From: Hyunsoonleella pacifica
Lineage (GTDB): Bacteria > Bacteroidota > Bacteroidia > Flavobacteriales > Flavobacteriaceae
Assembly (NCBI RefSeq): GCF_004310335.1
Contig: NZ_SIRS01000003.1
Span: 248,001 to 312,000, forward strand
Length of the DNA: 64,000 nt
Direction: 5' to 3'
The position numbers and the translations under genes were made by a program. Positions 17,901 through 26,087 of the stretch are shown here, one piece after another. The stretch's first letter is position 1, and each line of letters opens with the position of its first letter. The notes beneath the pieces were generated by a model. It did not search any database and was not told the origin of the DNA. It was given only the letters and a program-made list of their open reading frames with translations.

Positions 17901-19164
17901 TACCGTAATCAGATCCTTCATTTACATTATTTTGTATGGCTCCAAATCCTTGTTGTGCTGTTGCAATATCACGAATGGCTTCTGTTAAAACAGATCCACT
18001 ACCAATGGCTGTTGGATCTAGATTATTATTGCTGTTATCTGGAAAAGCACCGGGGCCAGTAGTAACATTTACAGATGCAGAGAACAACTTATCGCTCTCT
18101 CCTAAATCCTGTAACGCTACCACATTTCTTACATTATCTGTTCTATTACTTCGGTTAGTAATATATACTTCTAAACGCGTAATTTGTAACCCTCTATTAT
18201 TGATAAAGGGATAGTTTCTTAATGCTTCATCATAAGTATCTCTAAAATATTGCGCTAAAAAGAAGTGTCGGTTTTCATCATAATCTCTTATGAAAAAATC
18301 AAATTCTTCTAAAGTACCTCCACCTTGCGCTACTACAGTATTACCTTGAGATTGTTGCTCAGAAAACACTCCTGTTACTGTTGTTCTACCAAACTGTAAT
18401 TGTGCTTTTACACCAAATAAACTTTGAGCTCCTGTTATTAAAGAACTGTTTAATGGCATATTTACATTACCAACTTCTATTTTTTGAATGATATCATCCT
18501 CAGTTGGCGTGTAATCTAGTTTTATAATATTTTGAAAATCGAAAGTAGATTGCGTATCGTAATTAGCATTTACTTGAAGTCTTGTACCTACTTTACCTAA
18601 AAGGCTTAAACTGATACGTTGGTCAAAATCAAACGTAAAATTGCTACGGTTTCTTGGAGAAAAAGACGGATTATCTTGCCTTGAAAACAATACACCTAAA
18701 TCCATTTCTACAGAACCTTGAGGTACAACTTCAATAGTATTACCTCCAAAAATAGTTTCAAAAAAGCCTGAGTTTACATAAAACTCTGGTAATAAATTTT
18801 TCTGTTCATCTTCAGCTCCTTTCTTTTTACCATCAAAAGCATCAATTTTTTCTTTATAATAGTTTTTCAGATTTTCTTTGGCAACTAAATCCTTAAACTC
18901 TTTTGGTGTTAAAATTATAGGGTAATTAATATTGAACTCACCAATTTTTTCGGTATAAATATACCTGTCAGTTATAGGATCATAAGTGTATTTAGACTCA
19001 ATTCCGTTAAGTTTTGGAAACTTAATTTTACCTAAACTAAAACCTGTTTTTGTTGAATCTTGGGTAGGTTGTTGCGCCCATCCTGATACTGAGATAAGTA
19101 GGAGGGCTATTAGGGCAACATAGGTTTTAATCGATTTATGACAGCTATGGTTAGTTATGTTCAA
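11911..19164 (-). CDS. sprA: SprA, T9SS outer-membrane translocon / gliding protein
   Basis: The protein is 2,417 residues, close to the usual 2,400 of flavobacterial SprA. A signal peptide (about 1-30, ending SGWAQ) leads into a huge beta-strand-rich protein with repeated aromatic, Asn/Asp-rich barrel strands to the C-terminal RSGFTLRYNFGN. SprA (Sov in Porphyromonas) forms the 36-strand outer-membrane channel of the type IX secretion system, which exports adhesins and enzymes and is needed for gliding. It lies 6 bases downstream of ruvA, an order I recall from other Flavobacteriaceae. Conserved internal patches such as SIDDFEGTQNAIDLKAQQSW-like sequence (about 870) support the assignment. 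Confidence 0.93.
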   Translation of the reverse strand: MNITNHSCHKSIKTYVALIALLLISVSGWAQQPTQDSTKTGFSLGKIKFPKLNGIESKYTYDPITDRYIYTEKIGEFNINYPIILTPKEFKDLVAKENLKNYYKEKIDAFDGKKKGAEDEQKNLLPEFYVNSGFFETIFGGNTIEVVPQGSVEMDLGVLFSRQDNPSFSPRNRSNFTFDFDQRISLSLLGKVGTRLQVNANYDTQSTFDFQNIIKLDYTPTEDDIIQKIEVGNVNMPLNSSLITGAQSLFGVKAQLQFGRTTVTGVFSEQQSQGNTVVAQGGGTLEEFDFFIRDYDENRHFFLAQYFRDTYDEALRNYPFINNRGLQITRLEVYITNRSNRTDNVRNVVALQDLGESDKLFSASVNVTTGPGAFPDNSNNNLDPTAIGSGSVLTEAIRDIATAQQGFGAIQNNVNEGSDYGKIENARKLQNGQEYTFNTDLGYISLNQRLTADEVLAVAYQFTVGGQVFQVGEFANDGVNPNEVDTNNQGQVTQVTNKALVLKMLKSSVTNVDHPIWDLMMKNIYDTGAFNLSQDDFSLNIFYNEASPLNFITPVEGTTFPLFDNHTPTTPGDDREIEETTLIRLFNWDKLNFNNDPQGNGDGFFDFVPGITVQPQNGKIIFTKVEPFGRYLFDVLDDDDNPNNNDADYEADVYTNPNQEKYVYDILYKSTKIAALEEADKNKFKLKGRYSSSGGGDGIPIGAFNVPRGSVRVTAGGRVLVEGVDYTVNYQLGRVQILDEALKASNTPIQVSTENNAVFGQQTRRFTGINVEHKFNDNFVIAGTLLNLNERPITQKANFGSEPINNTIFGFNGNFSSEVPFLTRMVNKLPNIDTDVPSNISLRGEFAYLAPGAPKGTDLNGEATSYIDDFEGTQNAIDLKAQQSWFLSSRPVDVDGNGNENEIEDQAGIQNGYGRGMLNWYTVDPIFYSARRPSGVSDEDLSSLYTSRVFINELFPEQDLVQGQNSILFTLDLAYYPEERGPYNFEPLNESDANNDGFLDNPEESWAGITRQLTSTDLEQANVEYIEFWLQDPFQENPANPGGKLVFNLGNISEDVVKDGRKLYENGLPEDGDISLLPQTDWGTVVPLNQSLVYAFDTTGQERTNQDVGYDGYSDANEIQEFGTAFGDDPSNDNYTFFLDAEGGIFERYKKFNGVEGNTPDVFTDTQRANNPQPDVEDINRDNTMNTIDSYFEYELDITPATLNINNEFIVDTKNVEAQSEDNRRLLENGEVVYPKWYLFRIPVTKSTRAVGGITDFRSVRFVRTYLKEFNQNTVFRFGTLDLVRSDWRRYNQTLQANNDDPTDDDTDFSVGIVGTIDNEGSYVRPPGIEPEQLFNNNTVVRQNEQALVVNVCDLESEDSRAVFKNINIDMRQYKRLRMFLHAQDDDYGFTDTNAERLVGFMRIGNDLNDNYYQIEIPLVKSPNGSLRREDVWPLENEINLPLDILGKIKAEGIANGTLLDGEPTYYDVIGDNIVEVVNELTGYVTGQHRVAIKGNPNFGDVRTLMVGVKNATNSDVCANVWFNELRLSDLDNEGGWAAVVSMDTNIADFANISATGRQSTSGFGALEQGPSERALEDVQQYDVVTNINAGQLLPKKWGVQIPFNYAQSEELVTPKFDQFYKDLKLQDRIDAEDTQEGKDRVKEQSEDYTRRQSINLIGVRKNRTTDKTPRFYDVENFTFNYSYNKVEHRDFEIENSVNKTLRAGANYAFNFNPITVEPFKKNDSLFTGKYWKLLKEFNVNLLPTSFAINTDLNRQFNRQKFREIDLSGGNIGVEELFRRNYTFDFQYTINYNLTKALQLNFTAANNNIVRNYFLGDDLIAGEQDPRLDVWDGLLDIGDPNRQTQSLGVNYQLPLNKIPAFSFIDATYQYNGDFQWQKGSDFFERQIEDGGIGGPAHTVQNSNTHNLNTSLDMRRLYKYIGLQKKPTRTVRTRTRSTGGPPGTKDNDAKKTRSKNKPGTKLLNAGIDILTSVKRIQINYSENNGTFLPGYTRTPGFVGTLKPSFGFTFGSQNDIRQEAARRGWLTTFQEFNQQFTQTHSEQLDISASLEPVRDLKIDISGNKTYFENFAENFRVDPATLDYIALTPNTFGNFNISTVLIKTAFGKSDETGSDAFNDFRANRLTIARRVAAARGTDVNDVDAEGFPRGFGKNSQAVLLPAFLAAYSGQDANNVKLDAFRSVPIPNWDLKYTGFMKFAWFKKNFRRFSVTHGYRSSYNINQFQTNLDFTSPDFNLDYDSQDPDTKDQSGNFKNERLFSNINLTEMFSPLVRIDMEMKNSMKILAEVRKDRLLSLSFDNNLLTEVIGNEYAIGLGYRIKDVRIKSNLAGPKKRIVSDLNMKADISVRDNKTIVRYLDLENNQVTSGQTIWGLKYSADYAFSRNLTAIFYFDYAFADYAISTAFPQTTIRSGFTLRYNFGN

Positions 19165-19170
19165 AATCTC

Positions 19171-19752
19171 TTATAAATTTTTTAAGGCTTGTTTTATAAT
19201 AGTTTCTACAGTAGCATCTGGCTGAGATATCATAATTTTGTCCACAACCCGTTCTGCCTGCTTTTTTGCAAAACCAAGAACTTCTAAAGCAGATAACGCT
19301 TCATTCTTGTTGGTATTGTCTTTAGAAACCGAAACTTCGTCAATATCGTATATTTTCAAAATTTTATCTTTTAAATCTATGATGACACGTTGTGCTGTTT
19401 TAGCCCCTATACCTTTTATGGACTGAATTAATGCCACATCTCCTGAGGCGATACCTTCTCTAACTTGTTTTGGGGTTAATGAAGATAACATAGTTCTTGC
19501 CGTACTAGCACCAATACCACTTACTGAAATTAATAGCCTAAATATTTCGCGTTCTGCTAAAGATGAAAAACCAAATAGTGTATGCGAATCTTCTTTTACT
19601 TGAAGATGCGTATACAACTTTAAATGTTCTTTATCTGGAATTTGAGAGAATGTATGTAGCGAAATATTTAACAAATACCCAACACCATTACAATCTATAA
19701 CAACGTCTGTTGGGTTTTTCTCAATAAGTTTTCCTTGTATATGCGTAATCAT
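19171..19752 (-). CDS. ruvA: Holliday junction branch migration protein RuvA
   Basis: A 193-residue protein of normal length. It has an OB-fold N-terminal domain (MITHIQGKLIEKNPTDVVID), tandem helix-hairpin-helix motifs (LLISVSGIGASTARTML and ALIQSIKGIGAKTAQRVI) and a small C-terminal domain that contacts RuvB (about 148-193). RuvA binds the four-way junction and loads the RuvB motor. The partner ruvB is about 11.6 kb away at 31387, on the same strand, with maeB, the sucrose island and queG between them. Confidence 0.96.
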   Translation of the reverse strand: MITHIQGKLIEKNPTDVVIDCNGVGYLLNISLHTFSQIPDKEHLKLYTHLQVKEDSHTLFGFSSLAEREIFRLLISVSGIGASTARTMLSSLTPKQVREGIASGDVALIQSIKGIGAKTAQRVIIDLKDKILKIYDIDEVSVSKDNTNKNEALSALEVLGFAKKQAERVVDKIMISQPDATVETIIKQALKNL

Positions 19753-19806
19753 ATTAAAATCACTCTTAACCAGCCAAATGTAATGAATTTATTTACGTTT
19801 TAGCAC

Positions 19807-22101
19807 CTATGAAATATCTTTTTCAAGCTCCCACATTTCCTTATTCTGAGCATCAATAACTGCTATTGCAGTCATGTTTACTATTTCATCAACACTTGCA
19901 TCTAATTGTAATATATGCACCGGTTTTCGCATACCCATCATGATAGGGCCAATAGAATCAGCCTCATTTAACTCTTTTAATAACTTATATGTAATGTTTG
20001 CAGAATCCAGATTAGGAAAAATTAAACTATTCACTTTTCTGCCTACTAATTTTGAAAAAGGAAACTGATCTCGCAACATTTCATCATTTAAAGCAAAGTC
20101 TGTTTGTAATTCGCCATCTACCACCAAATCGGGATATTGACGATGTAATATAGCCACCGCTTCTCTTACTTTTGAAGCTCTTTCATTATCTGAGGAACCA
20201 AAATTTGAATATGACGTTAATGCCATAACTGGCTCAAAACCAAAAGTTTTTATCACTTTTGATGTCATCACTGCTATTTTAGCTAAATCTTTAGCTGTAG
20301 GATCTATATTTATGGATGTATCACTTAAGAACATAGGTCCTCTTTTTGTCATCATCACATTTGTAGTTGCGATTCTAGTTGCACCTTTAGCCATACCTAT
20401 TAACTCTAACATAGGCTTAACTACTGAAGGGTAATTTCTTGAATATCCTGAAATTAAAGCATCTGCATCTCCTTCATTAACCATCATAGCAGCAAAATAA
20501 TTTCGCTCACGCATCAAACGTTGAGCTGCATAATAGGTAACACCGCGCCTTTTGCGCTGTTCCCAATATACTTTGGCGTAACGGTTTTTTCGATCGTTTT
20601 CTTCTTCTGTCTTTGGATCAACAATAGTAATATCTGCTTCAAAGTCTATTTGCTTCATCAACTCTTCGATAGTTTCTCTTCTACCTAATAATATAGGAAT
20701 AGCAATGCCTTCCTCATGAGCAATTTGTGCAGCTTTTAAAACAGCTAATTGATCTGCTTCTGCGTATACTACACGTTTAGGGTTTAGTTTTGCACGACTT
20801 AAAAGTAATCTTACCAGCTTGTTATCTGAACCCAAGCGTTCTCTTAGTGAATCTTTGTATTTGTCCCAGTCTGTAATTTCAAATTGAGCTACACCACTTT
20901 CCATTGCTGCCTTTGCTACAGCAGGAGGAATTTCTGCTATAAGTCGAGGATCAAATGGTTTTGGAATAATGTATTTTCTACCAAAAGCCAAACGTGTTTG
21001 CTCGTAAGCTACATTTACTTGTTCGGGCACCGGTTCCTTAGCTAAAGCGGCTAATGCTTTAACCGCAGCCATTTTCATTTCTTCATTAATGCAAGTGGCA
21101 CGAACATCTAGTGCGCCTCTAAAGATAAATGGAAAACCTAAAACATTATTTACCTGGTTAGGATGATCACTACGTCCAGTAGCCATAATAATATCATCTC
21201 TTGTATCTACAGCAAGTTGATATTTTATTTCTGGATCTGGGTTAGCCATAGCAAAAACTATAGGATCTTTTGCCATAGCTTTAAGCATTTCAGGAGAAAC
21301 AATGTCTGCCATTGATAGTCCTATAAATACATCAGCATCCTCCATTGCTTCATCTAAAGTATCTATTTTTCTGTGCGTGGCGAATTCTGCTTTTTGAGAG
21401 GTAAGGTTATCTCTATCATCTCTAATAACACCTTTGCTATCTAACATTACCATATTTTCCCGCCTTGCACCACAAGATTGATACAAACGTGAGCAAGAAA
21501 TTGCTGCCGCACCTGCACCACTGATCACAATTTTTACATCCTCAATGTTTTTATTAGCAAGTTCTAAAGCGTTTATTAAGGCCGCTGCAGAAATAATTGC
21601 TGTACCATGTTGGTCATCGTGCATTACCGGAATATCCAGTTCTTCTTTGAGTCGACGCTCTATTTCAAAAGCTTCTGGCGCTTTGATATCCTCTAAATTT
21701 ATACCTCCAAAAGTAGGCGCTATATTTTTTACCGTTTCAATAAAAGCATCTACATTTTTAGTATCTACTTCTATATCAAACACATCAATATCTGCAAAAA
21801 TTTTAAAAAGCAACCCCTTACCTTCCATAACGGGTTTTGATGCTTCGGGACCAATATCGCCAAGACCTAATACTGCTGTTCCATTAGAAATTACAGCTAC
21901 TAAATTCCCTTTGGCTGTGTAACGATACGCATTGTTTTTGTCTTTTTCAATCTCTAAACAAGGCTCTGCTACACCTGGAGAATATGCTAAAGACAAATCT
22001 CTCTGACTTGCGTATTTCTTGGTAGGAACTACTTTTATTTTTCCTGGAGTGGGTTTAGCGTGGTATATTAGTGCTTCTCTTCGCTTACTTTCTTCGCTCA
22101 T
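19807..22101 (-). CDS. maeB: NADP-dependent malic enzyme (malic plus phosphotransacetylase-like domains)
   Basis: The 764-residue protein has the MaeB two-domain layout. The malic enzyme domain (about 1-430) shows YSPGVAEPCLEIEKDK, the dinucleotide-binding VISGAGAAAISCSRLY and MATGRSDHPNQVNNVLGFP. A phosphotransacetylase-like domain (about 440-760) follows, regulatory in known MaeB proteins. It converts malate to pyruvate with NADPH and CO2 formation in the cytoplasm. A -7-like TATATTTG (22127-22134, minus strand) lies just upstream. The queG remnant sits about 60 bases upstream of its start codon. Confidence 0.95.
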   Translation of the reverse strand: MSEESKRREALIYHAKPTPGKIKVVPTKKYASQRDLSLAYSPGVAEPCLEIEKDKNNAYRYTAKGNLVAVISNGTAVLGLGDIGPEASKPVMEGKGLLFKIFADIDVFDIEVDTKNVDAFIETVKNIAPTFGGINLEDIKAPEAFEIERRLKEELDIPVMHDDQHGTAIISAAALINALELANKNIEDVKIVISGAGAAAISCSRLYQSCGARRENMVMLDSKGVIRDDRDNLTSQKAEFATHRKIDTLDEAMEDADVFIGLSMADIVSPEMLKAMAKDPIVFAMANPDPEIKYQLAVDTRDDIIMATGRSDHPNQVNNVLGFPFIFRGALDVRATCINEEMKMAAVKALAALAKEPVPEQVNVAYEQTRLAFGRKYIIPKPFDPRLIAEIPPAVAKAAMESGVAQFEITDWDKYKDSLRERLGSDNKLVRLLLSRAKLNPKRVVYAEADQLAVLKAAQIAHEEGIAIPILLGRRETIEELMKQIDFEADITIVDPKTEEENDRKNRYAKVYWEQRKRRGVTYYAAQRLMRERNYFAAMMVNEGDADALISGYSRNYPSVVKPMLELIGMAKGATRIATTNVMMTKRGPMFLSDTSINIDPTAKDLAKIAVMTSKVIKTFGFEPVMALTSYSNFGSSDNERASKVREAVAILHRQYPDLVVDGELQTDFALNDEMLRDQFPFSKLVGRKVNSLIFPNLDSANITYKLLKELNEADSIGPIMMGMRKPVHILQLDASVDEIVNMTAIAVIDAQNKEMWELEKDIS

Positions 22102-22155
22102 AATAATGGATTGTCAACTAAACCAACAAATATAACAATCCTACGAAGTAAACGC

Positions 22156-22200
22156 CTAATCTTTTAAGAAATTGATATTTCTTTTTAAACCTAAAAAACA
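22156..22200 (-). pseudogene. orphan 3' end of queG (insertion scar)
   Basis: Reading the minus strand in frame from 22200 to 22156 gives [14 protein letters not shown] and a TAG stop. The intact queG ends [14 protein letters not shown] with TAA. A 25-base stretch is identical between 22157-22181 and 30387-30411. Beyond it, differences fall partly at silent positions (TTT/TTC for Phe, GGT/GGA for Gly, AGA/CGA for Arg, TAG/TAA stop). It has no upstream coding part and lies between maeB and the sucrose phosphorylase gene. It marks the left boundary of the sucrose island. Confidence 0.75.
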
Positions 22201-22204
22201 CAAC

Positions 22205-23767
22205 TTAGAAAGCATAAAATTTACTTTCTCCTAATTCAGTATAATCTATTGTGAAGTTATACGTGTTAAGATTTACCTTAAGGTGGGCAAACTCATTTTC
22301 ATTAACCCATTTGATATCGATGATTTTGTGTGAAGACGTATTGATTTCCACAGACCCTGAAAATGCTTTTGATGTATTTCTTAACCTCAACAATTTTAAC
22401 TGATTTAAAACCACATCTTTTTTAAGCCCTTCTTCTATATCTTCTACCGAAAGCGTTGTTCTGTTAATTTCCTTATGTCCACCACTGCCTGCATTATCTG
22501 CAGCTTTATAATCATTTTTACCCGCAAAAATATCCAAGTACCAAACTTGTGGTATTCCTGGCATAAACATTTGAATAGCTCTTGCCAATAATAATTTTTG
22601 CTCACTTTCTCCTAATGCACTGAAAAACGTAGCATTAACTTGGTAATAGGATATTTTTTTACCATTTGGTCCGTATAAATTTTTAACTCTCCCGCCCCGT
22701 TCAATAATAATATCCATGATGTCTTCTATATCTTCATCCAAGAGCAGCCCTTTATAATATACGCTATCTACTTCTTTTCCTTTTAAATCTAAAACAGGTA
22801 TACCATCATGACACCCTAACATATTAACTGTTTTATAGCCTTTATCAATAATCTCGTTAGCCCAATTTAACAACGCATTGCTATCTTTTTTTTCGATAGT
22901 ATGAATCATTAAACCTGGTAGAAAAAAATCATATATTTGATAGCCTTTTTTTGCTACCTCATCATGCAAATATGTACCATATTCTGCATGTATTTCTGGT
23001 AAAAGCGTTAAATTATTTTTATCTGCAATTTGCTTGATACGCTCAAGATAATCCCAAGTTCCTGGTTTATTAAAAAAGTTTGATGCCCCAACAGCTTTAT
23101 GCAAATATGCAAAAGCATCCAGTCGCAATATTTTGCACCCGTAACTACTAACTTTTTGCAGGGTGTCCTTGTAAAAATCCCAAACCAGTTGAGATGTTGC
23201 ATTAACATCCATCTGCCCCAAAACACTGTTATCTGCATTTGTCTTTTGGTAAAACGTATTCCAATAAGGCTCTTCTGATCCATCAGGAAAAGGCACTTTT
23301 AAAACTGGCAATCCTGATTTTCGCATAAATAATTTGTCTAGAAATTCTTTTTTAGGAATGACGATGCCATCCTCTCCCATAGCACCATTACCCTCCCAAA
23401 AGGTATTCCAGTTGATAAAAAAATCCTTGTATTTTGATTGATTTCCGTTTTTAAGCAGGTCTTTAAATTGAGGGGATGCCACCGATAAGTGATTTAATAC
23501 AATATCCAACTTTAGTTGAATATTGAGCTGCTCTAAATCTTCCAAATCAGACTTTGACACTAATTCTTCATTACGATTATAATCAATTATAGAAAATCCC
23601 CTATCTAAATCACTATTAAAGAATGTTGGCAATATGTAAAATAACGAAAATACATCTTTAAACTCTGAGCGTTTAAGCATATTAATAGTATCGCTAAGTG
23701 TTCTGCCAATACTATCTGGGTATGCATTTAACATAACACCGTTTGCAATATTAGAGTCTTTCAACAT
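22205..23767 (-). CDS. sucrose phosphorylase-like GH13 enzyme
   Basis: A 520-residue alpha-amylase-superfamily enzyme without a signal peptide, so cytoplasmic. The catalytic triad is visible: nucleophile D217 in ILRLDAFAYLHK, acid/base E258 in TLLPEIHAEYG, and D321 in LGCHDGIPVLDLKG. The HDGI motif is characteristic of GH13_18 sucrose phosphorylases, which convert sucrose and phosphate to glucose 1-phosphate and fructose. The adjacent PfkB kinase would use the fructose, and the MFS gene encodes a SUT-like transporter. Sucrose-6-phosphate or glucosylglycerate phosphorylase activity cannot be excluded from sequence. It is the last gene of the island. Confidence 0.82.
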   Translation of the reverse strand: MLKDSNIANGVMLNAYPDSIGRTLSDTINMLKRSEFKDVFSLFYILPTFFNSDLDRGFSIIDYNRNEELVSKSDLEDLEQLNIQLKLDIVLNHLSVASPQFKDLLKNGNQSKYKDFFINWNTFWEGNGAMGEDGIVIPKKEFLDKLFMRKSGLPVLKVPFPDGSEEPYWNTFYQKTNADNSVLGQMDVNATSQLVWDFYKDTLQKVSSYGCKILRLDAFAYLHKAVGASNFFNKPGTWDYLERIKQIADKNNLTLLPEIHAEYGTYLHDEVAKKGYQIYDFFLPGLMIHTIEKKDSNALLNWANEIIDKGYKTVNMLGCHDGIPVLDLKGKEVDSVYYKGLLLDEDIEDIMDIIIERGGRVKNLYGPNGKKISYYQVNATFFSALGESEQKLLLARAIQMFMPGIPQVWYLDIFAGKNDYKAADNAGSGGHKEINRTTLSVEDIEEGLKKDVVLNQLKLLRLRNTSKAFSGSVEINTSSHKIIDIKWVNENEFAHLKVNLNTYNFTIDYTELGESKFYAF

Positions 23768-23776
23768 CGTTTAATT

Positions 23777-24715
23777 TTATAAAAGTTCTGATAAAATATT
23801 AATGTTATCTGGTAATCTACCTACATTTTGAAGTTTTAACGCTGCCAGCTGTAGTGCTACTTCCAAGCATTTCTCTATAGGGCGTTTTTTTATGTAAGCA
23901 AACAAAAAACCAGACCAAAAGGCATCTCCAGCTCCTGTGGCATCTTGCACAACATCAATTTGTATAGCTGGTAATTGGATAATATCTTTCCCTTTTTCTG
24001 ATAGCTTTACGCCTTTACTCCCTAGAGTTAAACATATCGTATCAACCCCTTCTGAATGAAAGAAATTAAAAATATCCTCATGTGGAAGTTGTTGCCCAAA
24101 GAGCCTTAACATATCATCTTCACTAATCTTTACTAAGGGATTAAATTTACAGTACGATTTTATTACCTCAATGGCTTCTTCTTGGCTGTTCCATAATTTT
24201 TCAGCGTAGTTTACATCGATACTTAATTTACAACCTAAATTGAACGCTTCTTCAGCCTTTTTTAATATGGTAACTTTCGCTGGGTTTTTACTTAAAGCAA
24301 AACATGTAGTATGAAATATGTTTGTTTTTAAAAGTAAATCTGCGGAGATTTGATGTTCAGCAATATATGCATCTGCTTTTCTAAAAGGTATGAAATCTGG
24401 TGTACTGTCGGTTTTTGATACAAAAACGACACTCGTAGGTTTGTCGTTAATTGTTGCAATGTAACTTGTGTTGACACCAACACCCGTAAGTCGCTCAAAA
24501 ATATATTCTCCAAAACCATCATTGCCCACAGTTGCTACTAAAACAGACTTTAAACCTAATCTCGCTGAATTCATAGCTACATTTGCTGGCGAACCCCCTA
24601 AATACCTATGATAGTCTCTTGTATCATTTATAAGTACACCTGTTTGGTGCCCTATAAAATCTACAAGAACCTCACCTACACATAAAATGTCTATATCTTT
24701 TATATTCTCTTCCAA
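23777..24715 (-). CDS. PfkB-family carbohydrate kinase, probable fructokinase
   Basis: The 312-residue protein has the two PfkB signatures: an N-terminal YLGGSPANVAMNSARLG (about residues 38-54) and the C-terminal anion-hole and catalytic-base motif DATGAGDAFWSGFLFAY, in which the Asp of GAGD acts as base. It would phosphorylate fructose to fructose 6-phosphate with ATP. The gene ends 9 bases before the phosphorylase start and follows the transporter, so it acts on the fructose released inside the cell. 2-Keto-3-deoxygluconate kinase is the main alternative but fits the context less well. Confidence 0.85.
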   Translation of the reverse strand: MEENIKDIDILCVGEVLVDFIGHQTGVLINDTRDYHRYLGGSPANVAMNSARLGLKSVLVATVGNDGFGEYIFERLTGVGVNTSYIATINDKPTSVVFVSKTDSTPDFIPFRKADAYIAEHQISADLLLKTNIFHTTCFALSKNPAKVTILKKAEEAFNLGCKLSIDVNYAEKLWNSQEEAIEVIKSYCKFNPLVKISEDDMLRLFGQQLPHEDIFNFFHSEGVDTICLTLGSKGVKLSEKGKDIIQLPAIQIDVVQDATGAGDAFWSGFLFAYIKKRPIEKCLEVALQLAALKLQNVGRLPDNINILSELL

Positions 24716-24733
24716 AATTATTTTTTCAAAAAA

Positions 24734-26086
24734 TTAATGTCCACCACTTCCCGAAACAATTATATCTTCATCGCCTCCAATAGACTTTGGTTGTTTTAAC
24801 CTCAACGCCAAAATCCCAGCTATTATGAAAAACACTCCACCTAATAGTATGGCTTTAACCGCACTATTATCTAGTAGATGTTTTACTATGGGACCAAATG
24901 TTACCGTTTGGATTCCCATTGGAATTACTATCATCATGTTTAAAATCCCCATATATACCCCACGTCGTTCTTGAGGCACAATTTTAGACACCATAGAATA
25001 CGGAATACCCATCATTGCAGCCCAACCAACACCAAATAATATCATAGGTAAGATTACCAAAAGCGAATCTTGAATGTATGGAATACTTAGCATTGCTATT
25101 CCTGTTAAAAACAGACTAAACACATATACTTTTTTACCGCCAAATTTTAAAGCTAGTGGCACTAGGGCTAGCGCAAAAATTATTGTTGATATATTGTATG
25201 TAGTATTCATTTTAGCAGCCTGACTTAGGGCTTCAGAACTGTTTAACCCCATACTTTCTTTAAACATTGGCGCTATAAATTGCCAATACACAAACAAGGC
25301 ATACCACTGAAATAAATATACACCAGATAACTTCCACATAAACTTGGGCATATCTTTTATAGCACTAACTATCTCTAAAAATGGTGTTTTTATCCTTTCT
25401 GAAAAGGATAGTCTATTATGCTTTTTAATAGCTTCCAATTCTTCTTCAGATGGTGGTATTTCTGGTGTTTTTAGCACTGACCATAGAATTGTTGAAATGG
25501 ACAAAACAGCCCCTATAAAAAAGGAATAGTACAACCATTTTGGTATTGAGGTTACACTTTCGGTAACTTCTTCTACTCCACCAAACCAATCCTGAAAAAG
25601 AAAAATAGAGGCGTTTGCCAATACGATACCTGCACCAACAAATAAACTCTGCATTTGGTAGCCAAAACTTAATTGACGATTTGGTAATTTATCTCCTACA
25701 AAAGCTCTGTATGGCTCCATTGCCATGTTGTTCCCTACATCTAGAATCCACAGTAACCCTACCGCAAACCATAATGCCGGACTAAACGGAAAAGCGAATA
25801 AACATAAACTCCCCAACAAAGCTCCTATTAAAAAGAAAGGCTTACGTCTTCCCCATCGTGGCGACCATGTTTTATCTGAAATTGCCCCAATAATAGGCTG
25901 TATAATTAAACCTGTTACAGGGCCAGCTAAATTTAATAATGGTAACTGGTCGTGCTCTGCACCTAAAAATGAAAAAATAGGATTTACAGCTGTTTGTTGT
26001 AAACCAAAACTATACTGAATCCCCAGAAAACCGACATTCATATTAAAAATCTGCCAAAAGGATAATTTTGGTTTTGCTATTTTCAT
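24734..26086 (-). CDS. MFS sugar (sucrose) transporter, SUT/GPH-like
   Basis: A 450-residue inner-membrane protein with about 12 transmembrane helices. The loop after helix 2 reads SDKTWSPRWGRRKPFFLIGA; the RWGRRKPF pattern is the hallmark of plant SUT/SLC45-type sucrose-proton symporters and their bacterial relatives. The N-terminal NMNVGFLGIQYSFGLQQ also fits that family. It would import sucrose from the periplasm. It starts one base after the glutaredoxin gene end (26088), and these genes to the phosphorylase form one operon. Maltose is the alternative substrate, but the PfkB and phosphorylase genes favour sucrose. Confidence 0.85.
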   Translation of the reverse strand: MKIAKPKLSFWQIFNMNVGFLGIQYSFGLQQTAVNPIFSFLGAEHDQLPLLNLAGPVTGLIIQPIIGAISDKTWSPRWGRRKPFFLIGALLGSLCLFAFPFSPALWFAVGLLWILDVGNNMAMEPYRAFVGDKLPNRQLSFGYQMQSLFVGAGIVLANASIFLFQDWFGGVEEVTESVTSIPKWLYYSFFIGAVLSISTILWSVLKTPEIPPSEEELEAIKKHNRLSFSERIKTPFLEIVSAIKDMPKFMWKLSGVYLFQWYALFVYWQFIAPMFKESMGLNSSEALSQAAKMNTTYNISTIIFALALVPLALKFGGKKVYVFSLFLTGIAMLSIPYIQDSLLVILPMILFGVGWAAMMGIPYSMVSKIVPQERRGVYMGILNMMIVIPMGIQTVTFGPIVKHLLDNSAVKAILLGGVFFIIAGILALRLKQPKSIGGDEDIIVSGSGGH

Positions 26087-26087
26087 C

